A DNA stretch of 64,000 nt. It comes from Sulfuriferula sp047300855. Its GTDB lineage: Bacteria; Pseudomonadota; Gammaproteobacteria; Burkholderiales; Sulfuriferulaceae. Both the position numbers and the translations under genes were made by a program. Of the stretch, positions 1-7,967 are shown in pieces (positions within the stretch are counted from its first letter, which is position 1; each line of letters starts with the position of its first letter). Location: assembly GCF_047300855.1 (NCBI RefSeq), contig NZ_CP170197.1, forward strand, positions 1,426,001-1,490,000, read 5' to 3'. The notes under the pieces are model-generated. The model saw nothing but the letters and a program-made list of their open reading frames with translations. It did not search any database and was not told where the DNA came from.

Positions 1-1
1 T

Positions 2-877
2 GACTTGCCCCTGCGCCTGGCAGAATTCGGTTCCTGCCACCGCAACGAGCCGTCCGGTTCGTTGCATGGCTTGATGCGGGTGCGCGGCTTTACCCAGGAT
101 GATGCGCATATTTTCTGTACTGAAACGCAGATCGAATCCGAAGTGGCGGACTTTATCGTCATGCTGCAAAAGGTCTATGCGGACTTCGGCTTCAACGACA
201 TGCTGGTCAAGCTGTCCACTCGCCCGGAAAAGCGCGTGGGTTCAGACGAAACCTGGGACAAGGCCGAAGCTGGCCTGGCGGCCGCATTGCAACAGAACGG
301 CCTGGACTACGACCTGCAACCGGGTGAAGGCGCCTTCTACGGGCCCAAGATAGAATTCACGCTGAAAGACAGCCTTGGACGCCTGTGGCAATGCGGCACC
401 ATCCAGCTCGACTTCAATCTGCCGGTGCGGCTGGATGCGGAATTCGTGGACGAGGACAATACGCGCAAAGCGCCGGTAATGCTGCACCGTGCGATTCTCG
501 GCTCGATGGAGCGCTTCATCGGTATCCTGATCGAGCACCATGGAGGTAACTTCCCGCTATGGCTGGCGCCGGTGCAAGTAGTGGTGATGAATATCACTGA
601 CAATCAGGCGGAATATGCGCAAAAAGTCTGTGATGTGATGCGTCAGGAGGGTCTGCGCGTTACGACAGACTTGAGAAATGAGAAAATAACCTATAAAATT
701 CGGGAACATAGTTTGCAAAAGCTGCCTTATCAGCTGATCATCGGCGACAAGGAAATGGCCGCAGGCATGGTTGCAGTGCGTACGCGTACGGGCCAGGATC
801 TCGGACAGATGCCTTTGGAAGTGTTTATGGCACAACTCAAGGAAGCTGTAGCGCTGCGCAAACCAAGCGAGGAGTGA
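2..877 (+). CDS. thrS: Threonyl-tRNA synthetase, C-terminal part
   Basis: Class II aminoacyl-tRNA synthetase that charges tRNA-Thr in the cytoplasm. The 5' part lies outside the window; 291 residues remain of a family usually near 640. The visible part holds the second half of the catalytic core, including the motif 2 stretch RVRGFTQDDAHIFCTE and the CGTIQLDFNLP strand, then motif 3 around HRAILGSMERFIGIL. A C-terminal anticodon-binding domain ends with LPYQLIIGDKEM. It is followed after 44 bases by infC in the same direction, the usual bacterial thrS-infC-rpmI-rplT order. The reading frame is open from base 2 and the true start is upstream. Identification is firm from the motifs. Confidence 0.97.
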   Translation, partial: DLPLRLAEFGSCHRNEPSGSLHGLMRVRGFTQDDAHIFCTETQIESEVADFIVMLQKVYADFGFNDMLVKLSTRPEKRVGSDETWDKAEAGLAAALQQNGLDYDLQPGEGAFYGPKIEFTLKDSLGRLWQCGTIQLDFNLPVRLDAEFVDEDNTRKAPVMLHRAILGSMERFIGILIEHHGGNFPLWLAPVQVVVMNITDNQAEYAQKVCDVMRQEGLRVTTDLRNEKITYKIREHSLQKLPYQLIIGDKEMAAGMVAVRTRTGQDLGQMPLEVFMAQLKEAVALRKPSEE

Positions 878-921
878 GGTTTCTCACTCCTCTTGTCTTT
901 TGATTTACAGGAGTTGCAGCT

Positions 922-1440
922 ATCGCTCAGGATAAAGAAACACGGGTCAACGATGAAATCACCTGGCCAGAAATTCGTTTGGTCGGGCTGGAAGGAGAAC
1001 CCCTTGGTATCGTCAGCGCCGCCGAAGCGCTGAAACTGGCTGAGGAAGCCGAAGTGGACTTGGTGGAAATTGCTCCGCAAGCCAAGCCACCCGTATGCCG
1101 CCTGATGGACTACGGCAAGTTCAAATATCAGCAAAGCAAGCGCCAGCACGAGGCCAAGGTTAAGCAAAAGCAGATTCAGGTTAAGGAAGTGAAGTTCCGG
1201 CCCAATACTGACGAAGGTGATTATCAGATCAAGCTGCGCAACCTGATTCGTTTCCTTGAAGAAGGCGACAAGGCGAAAGTAACCTTGCGCTTTCGCGGTC
1301 GTGAAATGGCGCACCAGGAAATCGGTCTGGCGCAGTTAAGGCGCGTGGAAGCAGACCTGGCCGAGCAGGCTGTAGTCGAGCAGTTTCCCAAGATGGAAGG
1401 CCGGCAGATGGTAATGATGCTGGGCCCCAAGAAGAAGTAA
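922..1440 (+). CDS. infC: Translation initiation factor IF-3, with a rare ATC start codon
   Basis: IF-3 binds the 30S subunit, keeps it apart from 50S and proofreads start codons. The conserved N-terminus (AQDKETRVNDEI) is encoded only if translation begins at ATC at 922-924; no ATG or GTG lies nearby in frame. An AGGAG Shine-Dalgarno (909-913) sits 8 bases upstream. From ATC the product is 172 residues, the normal IF-3 length. A TTG start at 979 would remove part of the N-terminal domain. In enterobacteria infC starts with AUU and IF-3 represses its own translation by rejecting that codon; the ATC here implies the same feedback. The N-domain is followed by the basic linker (residues about 70-90, rich in K, Q and R) and the C-domain. 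Confidence 0.96.
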   Translation: MAQDKETRVNDEITWPEIRLVGLEGEPLGIVSAAEALKLAEEAEVDLVEIAPQAKPPVCRLMDYGKFKYQQSKRQHEAKVKQKQIQVKEVKFRPNTDEGDYQIKLRNLIRFLEEGDKAKVTLRFRGREMAHQEIGLAQLRRVEADLAEQAVVEQFPKMEGRQMVMMLGPKKK

Positions 1441-1450
1441 ACAAGAATTC

Positions 1451-1479
1451 TCGAACAGGCCGTAATGCAGCCTGTTCGA
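1451..1479 (+). promoter_or_regulatory. Perfect 10-bp hairpin in the infC-rpmI gap
   Basis: TCGAACAGGC (1451-1460) is repeated as its exact inverse GCCTGTTCGA (1470-1479) around a 9-base loop, just after infC. The sequence after it is TTGAAGAATTTT, not a clean T-run, so it is a weak terminator candidate. It may be an mRNA processing or regulatory structure of the rpmI-rplT leader. Confidence 0.6.
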
Positions 1480-1511
1480 TTGAAGAATTTTCGCTGTAAT
1501 CTGGCGAAAAC

Positions 1512-1537
1512 CATCCGGCGGTGAATGCCGCCGGATG
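1512..1537 (+). promoter_or_regulatory. Second GC-rich 10-bp hairpin in the rpmI leader
   Basis: CATCCGGCGG (1512-1521) pairs exactly with CCGCCGGATG (1528-1537) across a 6-base loop and is followed by TTT. Together with the hairpin at 1451 it gives two tandem stems in the 170 bases before rpmI. In E. coli and Bacillus the L20 protein represses this operon by binding leader RNA; these stems are candidates for such an L20 site or an attenuator. That role is inferred. Confidence 0.55.
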
Positions 1538-1610
1538 TTTCGCGGATGTCCGGGTTCCTAAATGTCTCGTTGTGAGGCTGCCCGGCGTCTTGCCCAACAG
1601 GAGTAATGCA

Positions 1611-1808
1611 ATGCCGAAGATGAAAACCAAATCGGGTGCGGCCAAGCGCTTCAAGGCGCTGGCGAATGGTGGCGTAAAGCGCGGTCAGGCTTTCAAGCGT
1701 CACATTCTCACCAAGAAAACCACCAAGAACAAGCGCCAGTTGCGCGGCACGATGATGGTCGATGCGACCAACATGCGTTCCGTTCGCGCCATGTTGCCCT
1801 ACGCATAA
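1611..1808 (+). CDS. rpmI: 50S ribosomal protein L35
   Basis: Small, very basic protein of the large ribosomal subunit. The 65-residue product begins MPKMKTKSGAAKRF and carries the KRHILTKKTTKNKR core typical of L35. The start at 1611 is preceded by AGGAG at 1599-1603; the open frame extends upstream to 1521, but those residues do not resemble L35. It lies 12 bases before rplT and is probably translationally coupled to it. Confidence 0.97.
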   Translation: MPKMKTKSGAAKRFKALANGGVKRGQAFKRHILTKKTTKNKRQLRGTMMVDATNMRSVRAMLPYA

Positions 1809-1820
1809 AGGAGAGATCAC

Positions 1821-2180
1821 ATGCCAAGAGTAAAACGTGGTGTAACGGCGCGCGCGCGTCACAAAAAAGTTCTCGACCTGGCCAAAGGCTATCGCGGTCG
1901 CCGCAAAAACGTCTACCGTGTCGCCAAGCAGGCGGTAATGAAGGCGGGGCAGTATGCCTACCGTGACCGTCGTCAGCGCAAGCGTCAGTTCCGTTCGCTG
2001 TGGATTGCGCGTATCAACGCGGCTGCACGTGAGTGCGGAATGCGTTACAGCGTATTCATGAACGGTCTGAAAAAAGCCGAAATCGTGCTGGATCGCAAGG
2101 TATTGGCCGATCTGGCGGTGTTCGACAAACCTGCGTTCGCGCTGCTTGCCGAGCAGGCTAAAGCCAAATTGGCGGCCTAA
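1821..2180 (+). CDS. rplT: 50S ribosomal protein L20
   Basis: L20 binds 23S rRNA early in large-subunit assembly and in well-studied bacteria represses its own operon. The 119-residue product is the standard length: a basic N-terminal extension (MPRVKRGVTARARHKK), then the globular domain with LWIARINAAAR and GLKKAEIVLDRKVLADLA. The start follows AAGGAGAG at 1807-1814. A strong intrinsic terminator follows directly. Confidence 0.97.
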   Translation: MPRVKRGVTARARHKKVLDLAKGYRGRRKNVYRVAKQAVMKAGQYAYRDRRQRKRQFRSLWIARINAAARECGMRYSVFMNGLKKAEIVLDRKVLADLAVFDKPAFALLAEQAKAKLAA

Positions 2181-2195
2181 AGCTGACTATCCTTC

Positions 2196-2225
2196 AAAAA
2201 GGGAGGCCGTCGGCCTCCTTTTTTG
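2196..2225 (+). terminator. Intrinsic terminator after rplT
   Basis: A 7-bp stem GGAGGCC/GGCCTCC with a 3-base loop is flanked by AAAAA upstream and a T-run downstream. It lies 17 bases past the rplT stop and separates the ribosomal genes from pheST. It could also act as an attenuator for pheST, since no other strong stop lies between them. No leader peptide rich in Phe codons was seen. Confidence 0.85.
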
Positions 2226-2309
2226 TGGGCGCTTCCAAAAATTCAATCAGGCATGGGTGCATCATGTGTTGGTTGAATTTCTAGAAACGCTCTCCTGAGA
2301 CAAATTACC

Positions 2310-3329
2310 ATGCACAATTTCGACCATATCGTCGCCGAAGCATTAGCGGAATTCGCGGCAGTCAACCAGGTAGTTGAGCTGGAACAGGCAAAAGCCCGCT
2401 ATCTTGGAAAATCGGGTTTGCTTACCGAGCAATTGAAGCAACTCGGCAAGCTCCCTGCCGCAGAACGCCCCGCTGCGGGCAATTTGATCAATCTTGCCAA
2501 GGAACAGATTCAACAAGCGCTGGAAGCGCGTCGCATTGCCTTGGCGCAGGCGCAACTGGATAGCAAGCTGGCAACGGAAACCCTGGATGTCACCTTGCCC
2601 GGACGCGGCCTCGGCACCGGCGGTTTGCATCCGGTCACGCGCACGCTGTCACGTATCCAGGCGCTGTTCGCCTCGATCGGTTTCGAGGTGGCAGAAGGCC
2701 CGGAGATTGAAACCGATTTCTATAATTTCACCGCGCTGAATATTCCGGAAAACCATCCGGCGCGCGCCATGCACGATACCTTCTACGTGGATGACAAGCA
2801 TTTGCTGCGAACCCACACATCGCCGGTGCAGATACATTATCTGCAGACTAATAAGCCACCGGTCAAGATCATCGCACCGGGGCGGGTATATCGCTGCGAT
2901 TCCGATGTGACCCATACTCCGATGTTTCATCAAGTCGAGGGATTGTGGGTGGATGAGGAGGTGAGTTTCGCGGCATTGAAAGGTGTGCTGGCAGATTTTA
3001 TGCAGCGATTTTTTGAGCGTGATGACCTGAAAGTGCGTTTCCGTCCGTCTTTTTTTCCATTCACTGAACCATCGGCAGAAATGGATATTGCTTGTGTGAT
3101 GTGCGGTGGCGACGGTTGCCGCGTATGCAGTCATACCGGCTGGCTGGAAGTGCTGGGCTGCGGCATGGTGCACCCCAATGTATTGGGGCACGTACATGTG
3201 GATAGCGAAAAATACCTTGGATTCGCGTTCGGTATGGGCGTAGAGCGGCTGGCGATGCTGCGCTACGGCGTTGATGATCTGCGCCTCTTTTTCGCGAATG
3301 ATCTACGTTTTTTGAAACAGTTCAACTGA
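2310..3329 (+). CDS. pheS: Phenylalanyl-tRNA synthetase alpha subunit
   Basis: Catalytic subunit of the alpha2-beta2 PheRS that charges tRNA-Phe. The 339 residues match bacterial PheS. An N-terminal coiled-coil arm (to about residue 85) is followed by the class II core: HPVTRTLSRIQALF, the DTFYV...LLRTHTSPVQI strand, RVYRCDSDVTHTPMFHQVEG (motif 2), FRPSFFPFTEPSAEMD, and GFAFGMGVERLAMLRYG (motif 3). pheT begins 9 bases after its stop, so the two are co-translated. Confidence 0.97.
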   Translation: MHNFDHIVAEALAEFAAVNQVVELEQAKARYLGKSGLLTEQLKQLGKLPAAERPAAGNLINLAKEQIQQALEARRIALAQAQLDSKLATETLDVTLPGRGLGTGGLHPVTRTLSRIQALFASIGFEVAEGPEIETDFYNFTALNIPENHPARAMHDTFYVDDKHLLRTHTSPVQIHYLQTNKPPVKIIAPGRVYRCDSDVTHTPMFHQVEGLWVDEEVSFAALKGVLADFMQRFFERDDLKVRFRPSFFPFTEPSAEMDIACVMCGGDGCRVCSHTGWLEVLGCGMVHPNVLGHVHVDSEKYLGFAFGMGVERLAMLRYGVDDLRLFFANDLRFLKQFN

Positions 3330-3338
3330 TCCGCCAAC

Positions 3339-5696
3339 ATGAAATTCTCTGAACTTTGGTTACGCACTCTGGTGAATCCGGCGCTGGATAGCGCAGCACT
3401 GTCTCATCTTCTGACTATGGCAGGGCTGGAGGTCGAAGCGCTGGATCCGGTCGCAGCGGATTTTTCTGGTGTGGTGGTAGGGCAAGTACTGTCGGTAGCA
3501 CCACACCCTGATGCGGATCGCCTGCGCGTGTGCCAGGTGGAGGCGGGAATCGGTAATCCATTGCAAATCGTATGTGGCGCACCCAATGTAGCTGAAGGCG
3601 TTCGTGTGCCTTGCGCACTGATCGGCGCCAGCTTGCCGGGCTTTGAAATCAGGAAAGCCAAACTGCGCGGTATCGAATCGCAAGGTATGTTGTGCTCGGC
3701 GCGCGAATTGGGGCTGACAGAAGAAGCCGATGGCCTGCTGTTGTTGCCGGACGATGCTCCAGTGGGTAAGAATATCCGCGATTACCTGCATCTGGATGAC
3801 AAGCTTTATACGCTCAAACTGACCCCGAATCGCAGCGATTGCCTGAGTGTGGTCGGCGTTGCGCGTGAAGTGGCTGCACTGACCGGTAGTCCCTTGAGCT
3901 TGCCCCAGATTGTCCCTGCTGCAGTCACCGGCAGCCTTGCCCGCAGAGTGGAGGTGACAGCCAAACAAGGCTGCCCGCGTTATTGCGGTCGCGTCATCAG
4001 TCAGCTCAATCGCGCAGCTCGAACACCGGCCTGGATGATAGAGAGACTTTCCCGTAGTGGTCTGCGCAGTATCAGTCCGGTCGTAGACATCACCAACTAT
4101 GTATTGCTGGAATTGGGGCAGCCTTTGCATGCTTTTGATCTGGGCAAACTGGCTGGCGATATACAGGTGCGCATGGCCGTACCGGGTGAAACGCTGACAC
4201 TTCTGAATGATCAGCATGCGACGATGGAAGCCGACATGCTGGTGATCGCCGATGACAATGGTGTGCAGGCGCTCGCTGGCATCATGGGTGGGGCAGCCAC
4301 TGCAGTGGATGAAAATACCTCGGATATTTTCCTTGAAGCAGCCTATTTCAACCCCGACTCGATTGCCGGACGTGCGCGCCGGCTGGGCTTGTCCACCGAT
4401 TCCTCGCACCGTTTTGAGCGCGGGGTGGACTACGCAGCCACGCGCAACGCGCTGGAGCGGGCCACCGCACTGATACTTGAAATTTGCGGTGGTGCGGCAG
4501 GCGCAATCACTGAAGTCAGCGGTGATTTGCCACAACGTGCACCTGTCATGCTGCGCAGCGCGCGCGCCAGCAAAGTGTTGGGCGTGACGCTGAGCGACGC
4601 GCAGGTGGAGGAATTGCTGGGCCGCCTGAGTTTAAACTTTCAGCGCGAGGGGGCCGTTTACCGCGTGACGCCACCCAGCTACCGCTTTGACCTGAATATC
4701 GAGGAAGACCTGATTGAAGAGCTGGCACGGCTCTATGGCTACGACAACATCGTTGCGCAGGCCCCGGTCGCGCGCCTGAGTATGCTGCCGCAACCAGAGC
4801 ACCAGCGTGGCGTGGATGCATTGCGCACTCTGCTCACTGCGCGTGATTACCAGGAGGTCATTACCTATAGCTTTGTGGATGCGGCATGGGAAGCTGATTT
4901 CGCACCCGGCGCTCAGCCTGTCACCCTGAAAAACCCGATCGCCAGCCAGATGGGTGTGATGCGCTCAACTTTGCTGGGTGGTTTGATGGATGTGCTGCGC
5001 AACAATCTGAACCGACGCCAGGATCGCGTGCGAATTTTCGAAAGTGGACGTTGTTATCTTCCGGCAGTCGAGGGTTTCGATCAGCCGCAACGCCTGGCCG
5101 GGCTGGTATACGGCAATGCCATGCCGGAGCAGTGGGGCAGCGCAGCTCGGAACGTGGATTTTTTTGATGTCAAAGCTGACATTGAGGCCTTGTGTTGGCC
5201 GCAGCGTGCACGCTTTGAAAAAGCGGTGCATCCTGCATTGCATCCTGGACAGTGTGCCGAAATTTGGCTGGATGACGTCCATGCAGGTTGGATGGGTAGC
5301 TTGCACCCACGGTTGGCGCAACAATATGATCTGGCGACTGCACCAGTTTTGTTTGAACTCTCCCTGCAGGCCTTGTTAGGACGAATGTTGCCGAAGCATG
5401 GTGAAATTTCGCGTTTCCAGAGTGCGCGTCGTGATCTGGCCGTGATTGTTGATGAATCGATACCGGTTCAGGCTTTGATTGATGCGATGAACGCGGCGCG
5501 CGTCGAAGGTATTGCCGAGATTGCGTTGTTTGACGTGTATCGCGGCAAAGGCATTGATTCTGATAAAAAAAGTCTTGCATTCCGGGTGCTATTGCAAGAT
5601 ACTCAAAAGACATTCACAGACACTGAGGTGGATGCCGTCATGGCGAATTTCACCGATTTGTTAAAACAAAAATTCAACGCACAATTACGTTCCTGA
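3339..5696 (+). CDS. pheT: Phenylalanyl-tRNA synthetase beta subunit
   Basis: Large PheRS subunit, for tRNA binding and editing of mischarged Tyr-tRNA-Phe. At 785 residues it has the full bacterial layout: an N-terminal tRNA-binding/EMAP-like domain (about 40-150, VVGQVLSVAPHPDADRLRVCQV), the B3/B4 editing domain (about 210-380), a B5 domain, the catalytic-like core (about 470-670) and a C-terminal ferredoxin-like anticodon-binding domain (about 690-785). ihfA starts 7 bases after its stop, the common proteobacterial pheST-ihfA arrangement. Confidence 0.97.
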   Translation: MKFSELWLRTLVNPALDSAALSHLLTMAGLEVEALDPVAADFSGVVVGQVLSVAPHPDADRLRVCQVEAGIGNPLQIVCGAPNVAEGVRVPCALIGASLPGFEIRKAKLRGIESQGMLCSARELGLTEEADGLLLLPDDAPVGKNIRDYLHLDDKLYTLKLTPNRSDCLSVVGVAREVAALTGSPLSLPQIVPAAVTGSLARRVEVTAKQGCPRYCGRVISQLNRAARTPAWMIERLSRSGLRSISPVVDITNYVLLELGQPLHAFDLGKLAGDIQVRMAVPGETLTLLNDQHATMEADMLVIADDNGVQALAGIMGGAATAVDENTSDIFLEAAYFNPDSIAGRARRLGLSTDSSHRFERGVDYAATRNALERATALILEICGGAAGAITEVSGDLPQRAPVMLRSARASKVLGVTLSDAQVEELLGRLSLNFQREGAVYRVTPPSYRFDLNIEEDLIEELARLYGYDNIVAQAPVARLSMLPQPEHQRGVDALRTLLTARDYQEVITYSFVDAAWEADFAPGAQPVTLKNPIASQMGVMRSTLLGGLMDVLRNNLNRRQDRVRIFESGRCYLPAVEGFDQPQRLAGLVYGNAMPEQWGSAARNVDFFDVKADIEALCWPQRARFEKAVHPALHPGQCAEIWLDDVHAGWMGSLHPRLAQQYDLATAPVLFELSLQALLGRMLPKHGEISRFQSARRDLAVIVDESIPVQALIDAMNAARVEGIAEIALFDVYRGKGIDSDKKSLAFRVLLQDTQKTFTDTEVDAVMANFTDLLKQKFNAQLRS

Positions 5697-5703
5697 GGTA
5701 GTC

Positions 5704-6009
5704 ATGACCCTGACCAAGGCAGAACTGGCAGACATGCTGTTCGAAAAAGTTGGACTAAATAAACGTGAAGCCAAAGACATGGTGGAGTCGTTTTTTGAAG
5801 AAATACGCGTCGCACTGGAAACTGGAGATACCGTTAAGCTTTCCGGATTTGGAAATTTCCAGTTGCGTGACAAACCGCAACGCCCTGGGCGCAATCCAAA
5901 AACCGGCGAGGAAATGCCTATTACTGCACGTCGAGTGGTGACATTTCACGCCAGCCAGAAACTTAAATCGCAGGTAGAAGATGCACATGGCGGAACATCA
6001 GCCAACTAG
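5704..6009 (+). CDS. ihfA: Integration host factor alpha subunit
   Basis: Nucleoid protein that bends DNA sharply as a heterodimer with IhfB and supports recombination, replication and sigma-54 promoters. The 101-residue product begins MTLTKAELADMLFEKVGLNK and has the HU/IHF DNA-binding arm with GFGNFQLRDKPQRPGRNPKTGE, where the RPGRNPKTGE signature and the intercalating proline are intact. Its 3' end overlaps the next gene by 29 bases in another frame, so the two are translationally linked. Confidence 0.96.
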   Translation: MTLTKAELADMLFEKVGLNKREAKDMVESFFEEIRVALETGDTVKLSGFGNFQLRDKPQRPGRNPKTGEEMPITARRVVTFHASQKLKSQVEDAHGGTSAN

Positions 6010-6361
6010 TCAGCTGCCGCAGATTCCTGCCAAGCGTTACTTCACTATCGGCGAAGTCAGCGAGCTGTGTGGGGTGAAACCACATGTGTTGCGTTACTGG
6101 GAACAGGAATTCGGTCAACTCAAACCCGTCAAGCGGCGTGGTAACCGGCGCTACTACCAGCACCACGAAGTGCTGCTGATTCGACGTATCCGCGAACTGT
6201 TGTATGAGCAGGGGTTCACGATCAATGGCGCACGCCATCGTCTGGATGTGCTGGCTACTGCCGATGCCGCCGAGGCTGCACCCACCGTGACTAAATCCAC
6301 AGCGGATTATGCCGAACTGCGCCGCGAAATGATGGCGATTGTAGAGTTGTTGCGCGTGTGA
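5981..6361 (+). CDS. MerR-family transcriptional regulator
   Basis: A 126-residue protein with an N-terminal MerR winged helix-turn-helix (about residues 20-90: YFTIGEVSELCGVKPHVLRYWEQEF, then GNRRYYQHHEVLLIRRIRELL). No metal-binding cysteines follow, so it is not a classic metal sensor. This MerR-like gene downstream of ihfA is conserved in many proteobacteria, but its ligand is not established. Translation may begin at 5981 or the ATG at 5987. It overlaps ihfA and should be co-transcribed with pheST-ihfA. The short C-terminal region (about 35 residues) gives little room for a ligand domain. Confidence 0.85.
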   Translation: MHMAEHQPTSQLPQIPAKRYFTIGEVSELCGVKPHVLRYWEQEFGQLKPVKRRGNRRYYQHHEVLLIRRIRELLYEQGFTINGARHRLDVLATADAAEAAPTVTKSTADYAELRREMMAIVELLRV

Positions 6362-6377
6362 TTTTTTAGCTTTTGCT

Positions 6378-6407
6378 TTGGCGTGTCGCTACAGACTCTG
6401 CTATAAT
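6378..6407 (+). promoter_or_regulatory. Promoter of tRNA-Pro
   Basis: A perfect -10 TATAAT (6402-6407) lies 9 bases before the tRNA. The best -35 is TTGGCG (6378-6383) at an 18-base spacing. A GC-rich stretch follows the -10, as in stringently controlled tRNA promoters. Confidence 0.65.
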
Positions 6408-6416
6408 CGCGGCCTT

Positions 6417-6493
<77 letters not shown>

Positions 6494-6560
6494 GAACCAA
6501 ACTCAGGTGCCACACCTTTTTAGAAAGCAATTCTCGGGAATTTCAGAGTAATCGTCCACT

Positions 6561-7304
6561 ATGCGCATTTTGTTGAGCAACGACGATGGTTACTTCGCAC
6601 CCGGTCTCGCCATTCTGGCGGATACCCTCTCACACATCGCAGACATTACGGTAGTCGCTCCCGAGCGGGACCGTAGTGGCGCCAGCAATTCGCTCACTCT
6701 GGATCGTCCGCTCATGCTGCGACAGGCGAGCACGGGGTTTTATTATGTCAATGGCACCCCTACAGATTGTGTTCATCTTGCGGTCACCGGGATGCTGGAT
6801 CATCTTCCTGATATGGTCATTTCAGGCATCAATCACGGTGCCAACATGGGCGACGACACAATTTATTCGGGCACCATAGCGGCCGCCACCGAGGGTTTTT
6901 TACTGGGCGTACCCTCATTGGCGATATCCCTGGCGAGCTATTCGGCGGGCAATTATGCCACCGCTGCGCGCGTTGCCAGTGAGCTCGCGCAGCGCGTCAT
7001 GGCACGTCCTTTTGCGGAGCCGCTGCTACTCAATGTGAATGTGCCGGATGTCCCCTACCAGGATTTGAAAGGAACCGAAATCACCCGCCTCGGGCGTCGC
7101 CACAAGGCCGAACCGGTAGTCAGATCAAGCAATCCGCGCGGCCAGACGGTATATTGGGTAGGCGCGGCTGGTGCAGCGCAGGACGCAGGCAAGGGCACTG
7201 ATTTCCATGCAGTGGCGAAAAAACGCGTATCGATCACGCCATTGCAGATGGATCTCACCCAGTTCAGTCAATTGGAACCTCTGCAGGCATGGCTGAAGGC
7301 ATGA
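6561..7304 (+). CDS. surE: 5'/3'-nucleotidase SurE
   Basis: Metal-dependent nucleotidase that dephosphorylates nucleoside 5'- and 3'-monophosphates and is associated with stationary-phase survival. The 247 residues begin MRILLSNDDGYFAPG, with the DD metal ligands, then VVAPERDRSGASNSLT, NGTPTDCV and SGINHGANMGDD, all SurE signatures. It is first in surE-pcm-nlpD-rpoS, the same order as in E. coli. Its stop codon overlaps a start codon of pcm. Confidence 0.96.
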   Translation: MRILLSNDDGYFAPGLAILADTLSHIADITVVAPERDRSGASNSLTLDRPLMLRQASTGFYYVNGTPTDCVHLAVTGMLDHLPDMVISGINHGANMGDDTIYSGTIAAATEGFLLGVPSLAISLASYSAGNYATAARVASELAQRVMARPFAEPLLLNVNVPDVPYQDLKGTEITRLGRRHKAEPVVRSSNPRGQTVYWVGAAGAAQDAGKGTDFHAVAKKRVSITPLQMDLTQFSQLEPLQAWLKA

Positions 7305-7963
7305 GTGTGACGCGTCACAGCGGTATTGGCATGACCTCCGAGCGTACCCGTGCGCGCATGGTTGAACGTTTGCGTGCACAGGGGATCAAGGACAATAACG
7401 TCCTGACTGCGATGGGGATGGTGCCACGACATATCTTTGTGGATGAAGCATTGTCCATTCGGGCTTATGAAGACAGTGCATTACCGATAGGTTTTGGCCA
7501 AACGATTTCCAGCCCCTATAGCGTTGCACGCATGATCGAAGTGCTGCGTGGCGGCGCCGATCTGCAGCGCGTGCTGGAAGTCGGTACCGGCTGTGGATAT
7601 CAGGCCGCAGTACTGGCCAAACTGGCTCGCGAAGTCTACTCGGTTGAACGTATTGCCACGCTGCTCGGACGCGCGCGGCGTACCATACGCGAACTGCGTA
7701 TCGGCAATATCAAACTTAAACATGGCGATGGTAGCATTGGGTTAAAAGATGTGGCGCCTTTCGATGGCATTATCCTCGCCGCAGCCATTCCCGTACCGCC
7801 GCAAGCTTTATTGGAACAATTGGCGGAAGGCGGACGGATGGTATTGCCGCGCGGCATCGGTGAAACGCAGCAAATGGTGCTGATCGAGCGCACCTCGGAA
7901 GGTTTTCAGGAGAAGGTTCTGGAAATGGTTCATTTTGTTCCACTGTTGCCGGGAGTGCGTTGA
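7289..7963 (+). CDS. pcm: Protein-L-isoaspartate O-methyltransferase
   Basis: Repairs proteins with isoaspartyl damage by SAM-dependent methylation. The product is about 220 residues. SAM motif I reads VLEVGTGCGYQAAVLAKLA, followed by VYSVERIATL, and the C-terminus ends with the typical MVHFVPLLPGVR. Start choice: ATG 7289, or ATG 7301, which forms an ATGA overlap with the surE stop. The second is attractive for coupling and removes only four residues. The gene runs directly into nlpD. Confidence 0.95.
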   Translation: MAEGMSVTRHSGIGMTSERTRARMVERLRAQGIKDNNVLTAMGMVPRHIFVDEALSIRAYEDSALPIGFGQTISSPYSVARMIEVLRGGADLQRVLEVGTGCGYQAAVLAKLAREVYSVERIATLLGRARRTIRELRIGNIKLKHGDGSIGLKDVAPFDGIILAAAIPVPPQALLEQLAEGGRMVLPRGIGETQQMVLIERTSEGFQEKVLEMVHFVPLLPGVR

Positions 7964-7967
7964 CGTG

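Noticed and set aside
979..1440. TTG 979 as the infC start
   Set aside because: It would delete conserved N-terminal residues that are encoded in frame back to ATC 922 with a good Shine-Dalgarno.
2181..2309. A Phe-codon leader peptide attenuator before pheST
   Set aside because: No short frame with clustered Phe codons precedes the terminator; only a plain intrinsic terminator is visible.
7289..7963. pcm as part of cyanophycin (isoaspartyl) metabolism
   Set aside because: It is the protein-repair methyltransferase in its standard surE-pcm-nlpD-rpoS place, not an isoaspartyl dipeptidase.
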